From NCBI GenBank assembly GCA_002427615.1, contig DIFH01000055.1, positions 1-10,129 of the forward strand: 10,129 nucleotides of DNA, read 5' to 3'. The position numbers were made by a program, and so were the translations under genes. Positions 7,032-10,129 of this stretch are shown in pieces. Under the pieces are notes generated by a model. The model did not search any database. It saw only the letters and a list, made by a program, of their open reading frames with translations, and was not told the origin of the DNA. The stretch's first letter is position 1. Every line of letters starts with the position of its first letter. The stretch is from Paludibacter sp. UBA5753. GTDB lineage: Bacteria > Bacteroidota > Bacteroidia > Bacteroidales > Paludibacteraceae.

Positions 7032-7351
7032 AATACATTTTAGTTATATCGGGTGTAGTCTTTGCAGTTGTTGCCCAGATACTTTTAAAGATAGCTTCTT
7101 CTAACGTCTTTTTTGAGAAAAGATGGCTTATTTTTTTATTTTTAAGTGCCGCTGCGTATGGATTGGCATTTTTTACTCAATCGTATATGTTTAAATATTT
7201 CGCGTTAAGCAAAATTGCCCCGGCTACGTCTATTGCCATTATGATATTGGTATTTGTTTGTGGTGTATGGCTGTTTAACGAAACTATTCAATTAAAACAA
7301 ATTATTGGCATATTGCTGGGAATTGTTTCAATTTATTTAATCCTGGGGTAA
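7028..7351 (+). CDS. SMR/EamA-type small membrane protein, candidate lipid-linked sugar flippase (ArnE-like)
   Basis: This is a 107-residue, four-helix membrane protein with helices at about 3-22, 32-53, 60-81 and 88-106. AQILLK at 16-21 and the second half (KIAPATSIAIM..., FNETIQLKQIIGILLG) fit the small-multidrug-resistance/EamA superfamily. That superfamily includes ArnE and ArnF, which flip undecaprenyl-phosphate-aminoarabinose. A conserved-type acidic residue, Glu85, lies before helix 4. Its four-base overlap with the GT2 gene implies coupled synthesis and supports a role in flipping that enzyme's product. Only one such gene is present, so it would have to act as a homodimer or with a distant partner. 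A drug-efflux role is possible but fits the context less well. Confidence 0.8.
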   Translation: MKYILVISGVVFAVVAQILLKIASSNVFFEKRWLIFLFLSAAAYGLAFFTQSYMFKYFALSKIAPATSIAIMILVFVCGVWLFNETIQLKQIIGILLGIVSIYLILG

Positions 7352-7400
7352 CTTAATTTGTAAACAACACATTGACAGAACTTAACAAGCAATATTTGCA

Positions 7401-8123
7401 ATGATTTTTGAAAATTATCCTAAAAAACGACCCGAATTACCTGCTGAGTATCAAAAAATCTATACCGGGCACTATAAAAAGAATCGTGATGGCAAAACAT
7501 CGGCATCAGCATTGTCCCGAAAAATGGAGGCTTGGATGCACAAAAAGGTTGCTGAAGATTTGAAAGGAAATACCGGCAAATCGACCTTAGAGATAGGCGC
7601 CGGCACATTGAATCAACTTGATTATGAAAATACCCGACCTTACGATATTGTTGAACCATTTACTGAATTGTTCAGCAAATCGACAAGCAAAAGCAAGGTC
7701 GATGGCATTTACAACGATATAAACGACATAGAATTAACGAAACGCTACGACAGAATCACCTCCGTGGCTACTTTTGAGCACATTACCGACTTGCCGGCGG
7801 TTGTAGCAAAAACATGCTTGTTGCTTAATAAATCGGGAACTTTGCGCGTTTCAATCCCCAACGAAGGTACGTTTTTATGGAAATTAGGTTATAGCTTAAC
7901 AACAGGGATAGAATTCAGGTTATTGTACGGACTGGATTATGATGGGTTGATGAAATATGAACATGTGAACACGGCTTATGAGGTAGAACAAATAATCAGA
8001 TATTTTTATCAGGATATTAAAACTTCCTGTTTCGGCATCCATAAAAAAATGGCTTTTTATAAATTTTTCGAATGTAGGAATCCAATCGTTGATCGCGCCA
8101 ATAAATACATTGCTTTGCTCTGA
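7401..8123 (+). CDS. Class I SAM-dependent methyltransferase
   Basis: This is a soluble 240-residue protein with a Rossmann-type methyltransferase core: motif I LEIGAGT (63-69), an acidic residue after strand 2 (Glu85 in DIVEP), TFEHI at 124-128 in the motif II/III region, and SIPNEG at 151-156. The N-terminus (MIFENYPKKRPELP) is polar, with no signal or membrane segment, so it acts in the cytoplasm. Such enzymes in glycan clusters often methylate sugars or small precursors, but the substrate here cannot be seen. It starts 49 bases after the SMR-type gene. An 11-base dyad, GCAATATTTGC (7389-7399), lies directly before the ATG and might affect initiation. The fold call is firm; the glycan role is inferred from position. 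Confidence 0.86.
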   Translation: MIFENYPKKRPELPAEYQKIYTGHYKKNRDGKTSASALSRKMEAWMHKKVAEDLKGNTGKSTLEIGAGTLNQLDYENTRPYDIVEPFTELFSKSTSKSKVDGIYNDINDIELTKRYDRITSVATFEHITDLPAVVAKTCLLLNKSGTLRVSIPNEGTFLWKLGYSLTTGIEFRLLYGLDYDGLMKYEHVNTAYEVEQIIRYFYQDIKTSCFGIHKKMAFYKFFECRNPIVDRANKYIALL

Positions 8124-8187
8124 CAATTAAGGTCATTTGCATTATTGCTATAACTTTAGTATTGATATTCAGCTAATAAATTTTATT

Positions 8188-9366
8188 ATGGTGAAATATT
8201 TACCCCGATTTTCAAAACAATTCATTCTGCAGATCACATTATATTTGTTTGTGAATGCGTTATTTATTCTGAAATATACACCGCGTGTTGATTTTGCACC
8301 TTTTGTATTCCTTCCGATTTATGTGGCCATAATTTTAACCACATATTTTTTGTACAAAAAGTACGCTGAAAAGCTTTCGCAAAAAGTTTACAAGTATTTA
8401 TCCTGGTCATTATTAGGGCTGTTTGTTGTGGCTATAGCCGTTGCACTTATTTGTATTGATCCGTATTCGGTACGGGTGGATAGATGGTCGGCAGTTTCTT
8501 TTTTTCTCGATGCGTTTTTTCATGGTGATTATCCTTATGCAGTTCACACCCATGTAAGTGAAACAAATTTCCCATCTCCTTTTCCTGTATGGCACTTTAT
8601 TAATCTTCCGTTTTATTTGGTTGGAGATGTCGGGATAGGATTAATTTTTTTTATCATACTTACATTTGTCGGCGTACGAATGTTTTTTAATTCGTATCAA
8701 AAATCATTTTTCTTTTTGTTACTGCTTTTTCTGTCGCCTGCCTATTGGTGGGAAGTGGCAGTCAGGAGTGACTCGTTAAGCAATGCGTTTTTAGTGTTTT
8801 TTGTCATTCTCTGGTTTTCGAAAAACAAATTCACCCTCGAAAAGAATTTCTGGTTATCGGTAACAGTGTGCGGACTGATTGCGGCAACGCGTCTGTCGGC
8901 TATTTTACCAGTTGCATTGTTTCTTTTTAAACCCTATATTCATTTAAGCTGGTCGAAGAAAATTGTCTTTCCTTTGGGCATTTTAGGGTTGGTGCTATTG
9001 GTGTTTTTGCCTTTTATATTTTGGGATACAACCCATTGGGTGTTTTTCTCACGTAATCCGTTTATGTCGCAAACAAGTATAGGCAACCCCCTGATATTGT
9101 TAGTCATGGTTGCTTTTGGTGCAATGTTGGCTTTGAAATGGAAGGATATGGAACAGTACTTTAACTATACTGCCATTTTTCTTTTTGTCTTTATCTTAAG
9201 TTCTCAAATAGGTCTAATGTTCACCCGGGGAATAAATGGCTCAATATTTATGGACAGTACGTATGATGTTTCGTATTTCACTTTGCTGTTGCCATACGTC
9301 ATTATGTCTTTAGCTGGTTTTGAAACAAATAAAACTCAACTCACTTCTTATTCAGCAAATTCATAG
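8188..9366 (+). CDS. Polytopic membrane protein, candidate GT-C-type glycosyltransferase
   Basis: With the ATG at 8188, the protein has 392 residues and roughly 10-12 hydrophobic segments. The first are at about 11-30, 35-55 and 70-90, and the last at about 362-378. An upstream TTG at 8137 would add 17 residues without improving the N-terminus. The loop after the third hydrophobic segment carries acidic residues (Asp91 and Asp98 in DPYSVRVDRWS). It is followed by GDYPYAVHTHVSETNFPSP and PFYLVGDVGIG, a layout reminiscent of GT-C enzymes that use polyprenyl-phosphate sugars on the outer face of the membrane. No named family is clearly recognised. Following a GT2 enzyme and a candidate flippase, it would suit the transferase step. 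It could also be a polymerase or a transporter. It is the last gene of the plus-strand group. Confidence 0.75.
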   Translation: MVKYLPRFSKQFILQITLYLFVNALFILKYTPRVDFAPFVFLPIYVAIILTTYFLYKKYAEKLSQKVYKYLSWSLLGLFVVAIAVALICIDPYSVRVDRWSAVSFFLDAFFHGDYPYAVHTHVSETNFPSPFPVWHFINLPFYLVGDVGIGLIFFIILTFVGVRMFFNSYQKSFFFLLLLFLSPAYWWEVAVRSDSLSNAFLVFFVILWFSKNKFTLEKNFWLSVTVCGLIAATRLSAILPVALFLFKPYIHLSWSKKIVFPLGILGLVLLVFLPFIFWDTTHWVFFSRNPFMSQTSIGNPLILLVMVAFGAMLALKWKDMEQYFNYTAIFLFVFILSSQIGLMFTRGINGSIFMDSTYDVSYFTLLLPYVIMSLAGFETNKTQLTSYSANS

Positions 9367-9458
9367 ATTCTTCTTTTGCTTATTAAAAAACATCATTTTA
9401 ACTAAAAACTGAATTGTGTTCTATTTTAGTCGTTTAGCTCCTCCGAAATATTGGTTGT
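9367..9458. other. Convergent spacer with a weak dyad
   Basis: This lies between two genes that end facing each other. ACTAAAA (9401-9407) and TTTTAGT (9424-9430) form a seven-base, purely A/T-plus-one-G/C stem with a 16-base loop. It may contribute to termination in both directions, but it is weak and not a typical rho-independent terminator. Confidence 0.25.
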
Positions 9459-9914
9459 TTACTTTGCCAACAACATTTTCACTTTCTCCGAAATCAAACG
9501 ACCTTCCGTTTTTCCGGCAAGTTGTTTTGATGCTACTCCCATAACTTTACCCATATCCTGCGGACCGGAAGCTCCAACCTGTGCAATAATGGCTGCTACG
9601 GCAGCTTCGAGTTCGGCATCGGTCATCTGTGTGGGCAGGTATTTTTCAATCACAGCCGCTTCGGCCAATTCGTTTTCGGCTAACTCGGGTCGATTCTGTT
9701 CGCTGTAAATCTGGGCCGACTCTTTGCGTTGTTTTATCATTTTCTGAAGAATTTTCACGGCAACATCATCAGGCAGAGTACCGTCGCTACCTTTGGCCGT
9801 TTTGGCTTCGAGGAATTCTTTTTTTATGCCGCGTAAGGCTTCCAGTGTTACTTTATCGCGGGCTAACATTGCGGTTTTTATATCGCCGCTTACTTTATCA
9901 AATAATTCGTTCAT
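9459..9914 (-). CDS. GatB/YqeY-domain protein
   Basis: A 151-residue cytoplasmic protein, full length for the stand-alone YqeY type, almost entirely helical. It opens with a typical family start (MNELFDKVSGDIKTAMLARD), then LEALRGIKKEF, and LPDDVAVKILQKMIKQRKES with EKYLPTQM near residues 89-96. It closes with MGKVMGVASKQLAGKTEGRL, the segment shared with the tRNA-binding tail of GatB. The stand-alone form has no settled function; a link to tRNA or amidotransferase biology is inferred from the shared domain. In other Bacteroidota this gene often lies next to ftsZ, but no FtsZ C-terminus is visible in the 215 bases upstream. It converges on the glycosyltransferase block. Confidence 0.93.
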   Translation of the reverse strand: MNELFDKVSGDIKTAMLARDKVTLEALRGIKKEFLEAKTAKGSDGTLPDDVAVKILQKMIKQRKESAQIYSEQNRPELAENELAEAAVIEKYLPTQMTDAELEAAVAAIIAQVGASGPQDMGKVMGVASKQLAGKTEGRLISEKVKMLLAK

Positions 9915-9928
9915 GATAATAATTTATG

Positions 9929-9960
9929 GCTCTCTGTCTCATAAAATGGTAAAAGAGAGC
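9929..9960. other. Seven-bp stem upstream of the YqeY gene
   Basis: GCTCTCT (9929-9935) pairs with AGAGAGC (9954-9960) across an 18-base loop. It lies 15 bases ahead of the YqeY ATG on the minus strand, so it could sit in the mRNA leader or end a transcript coming from the right. On the plus strand it is followed by a T-rich stretch (TTGTTATTTT). Its role is not known. Confidence 0.3.
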
Positions 9961-10059
9961 TTGTTATTTTAATTAGAGTATGTTTTTTCAGTCAAAAAGT
10001 TGTTTAAAAACTTATGTATGTCATTGATATTCTATATTATAGCTAAAAATCAGATATTT

Positions 10060-10129
10060 ATGAAGTTATACTACCGTTATGTTAAGTGCAAAATGTCCGG
10101 AATCAGTCTTATCCGACAGACCGCATATA
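10060..10129 (+). CDS. Possible start of a gene running off the right edge
   Basis: An ATG opens 23 codons without a stop (MKLYYRYVKCKMSGISLIRQ, then TAY). The pattern of aromatic and basic residues followed by S/TG and then a Tyr loosely recalls the N-terminus of IS1634-like transposases of Bacteroidales. That is recall on a very short stretch. The remaining bases from 9961 to 10059 are AT-rich with nothing recognisable. It could well be non-coding. Confidence 0.2.
   Translation, partial: MKLYYRYVKCKMSGISLIRQTAY

Noticed and set aside
7372..7377. TTGACA resembling a sigma-70 -35 box before the methyltransferase gene
   Set aside because: No matching -10 box lies at the right spacing, and Bacteroidota use a different consensus.
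8137..8187. TTG start adding 17 residues to the polytopic protein
   Set aside because: The ATG at 8188 gives a normal membrane-protein start, and the extra residues add nothing recognisable.
8347..8360. 14-bp palindrome TTTTTGTACAAAAA
   Set aside because: It is low complexity, made mainly of T and A runs inside a Phe/Tyr/Lys-rich coding stretch, and likely chance.
1..10129. CRISPR arrays, tRNA or rRNA genes, phage or restriction genes
   Set aside because: No regularly spaced repeats, cloverleaf-type sequences or such proteins were seen on either strand.

Overview
The window reads as a chromosomal segment of a Bacteroidota genome, most likely order Bacteroidales or a relative that carries the type IX secretion system (T9SS). 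The reasons are a recognisable PorZ with a C-terminal T9SS-type sorting domain, a DUF3316-like secreted protein, a Bacteroidota-style S41 lipoprotein, two sites matching the Bacteroidota -7 element TAnnTTTG, AT-rich spacers, and starts without clear Shine-Dalgarno sequences.

Left arm (1-2598, minus strand): three genes are read right to left. They are a DUF3316-like exported protein, an S41-family peptidase lipoprotein, and a SpoU/TrmH-type RNA methyltransferase cut by the window edge. The peptidase stop and the methyltransferase start overlap by four bases. The 5' end of the peptidase gene runs through short dyad sequences that look like dispersed repeats, so its start is uncertain. An exact 18-bp palindrome covers the last codons of the DUF3316 gene.

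Divergent spacer (2599-3076): 478 bases hold a -7 box for each direction, an imperfect palindrome and a doubtful 98-codon reading frame.

Right-pointing block (3077-9366): rdgB (non-canonical purine NTP pyrophosphatase) is followed by porZ. Eleven bases after porZ comes a four-gene glycolipid-type group: a GT2 polyprenyl-phosphate glycosyltransferase with two C-terminal membrane segments, a 107-residue SMR/EamA-type four-helix membrane protein overlapping it by four bases, a class I SAM methyltransferase, and a polytopic membrane protein that could be a GT-C glycosyltransferase. Together they have the parts of a pathway that makes, flips and transfers a lipid-linked sugar. Their position behind porZ, whose product handles anionic LPS during T9SS anchoring, suggests but does not prove that they modify the LPS or glycan used by that system. 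This is the most interesting part of the window.

Right end (9367-10129): a convergent GatB/YqeY-domain gene lies on the minus strand. Beyond it are about 215 bases of AT-rich DNA with a small dyad and a reading frame that runs off the edge. That frame might be the start of a transposase, but the evidence is weak. No tRNA, rRNA or CRISPR array was seen.
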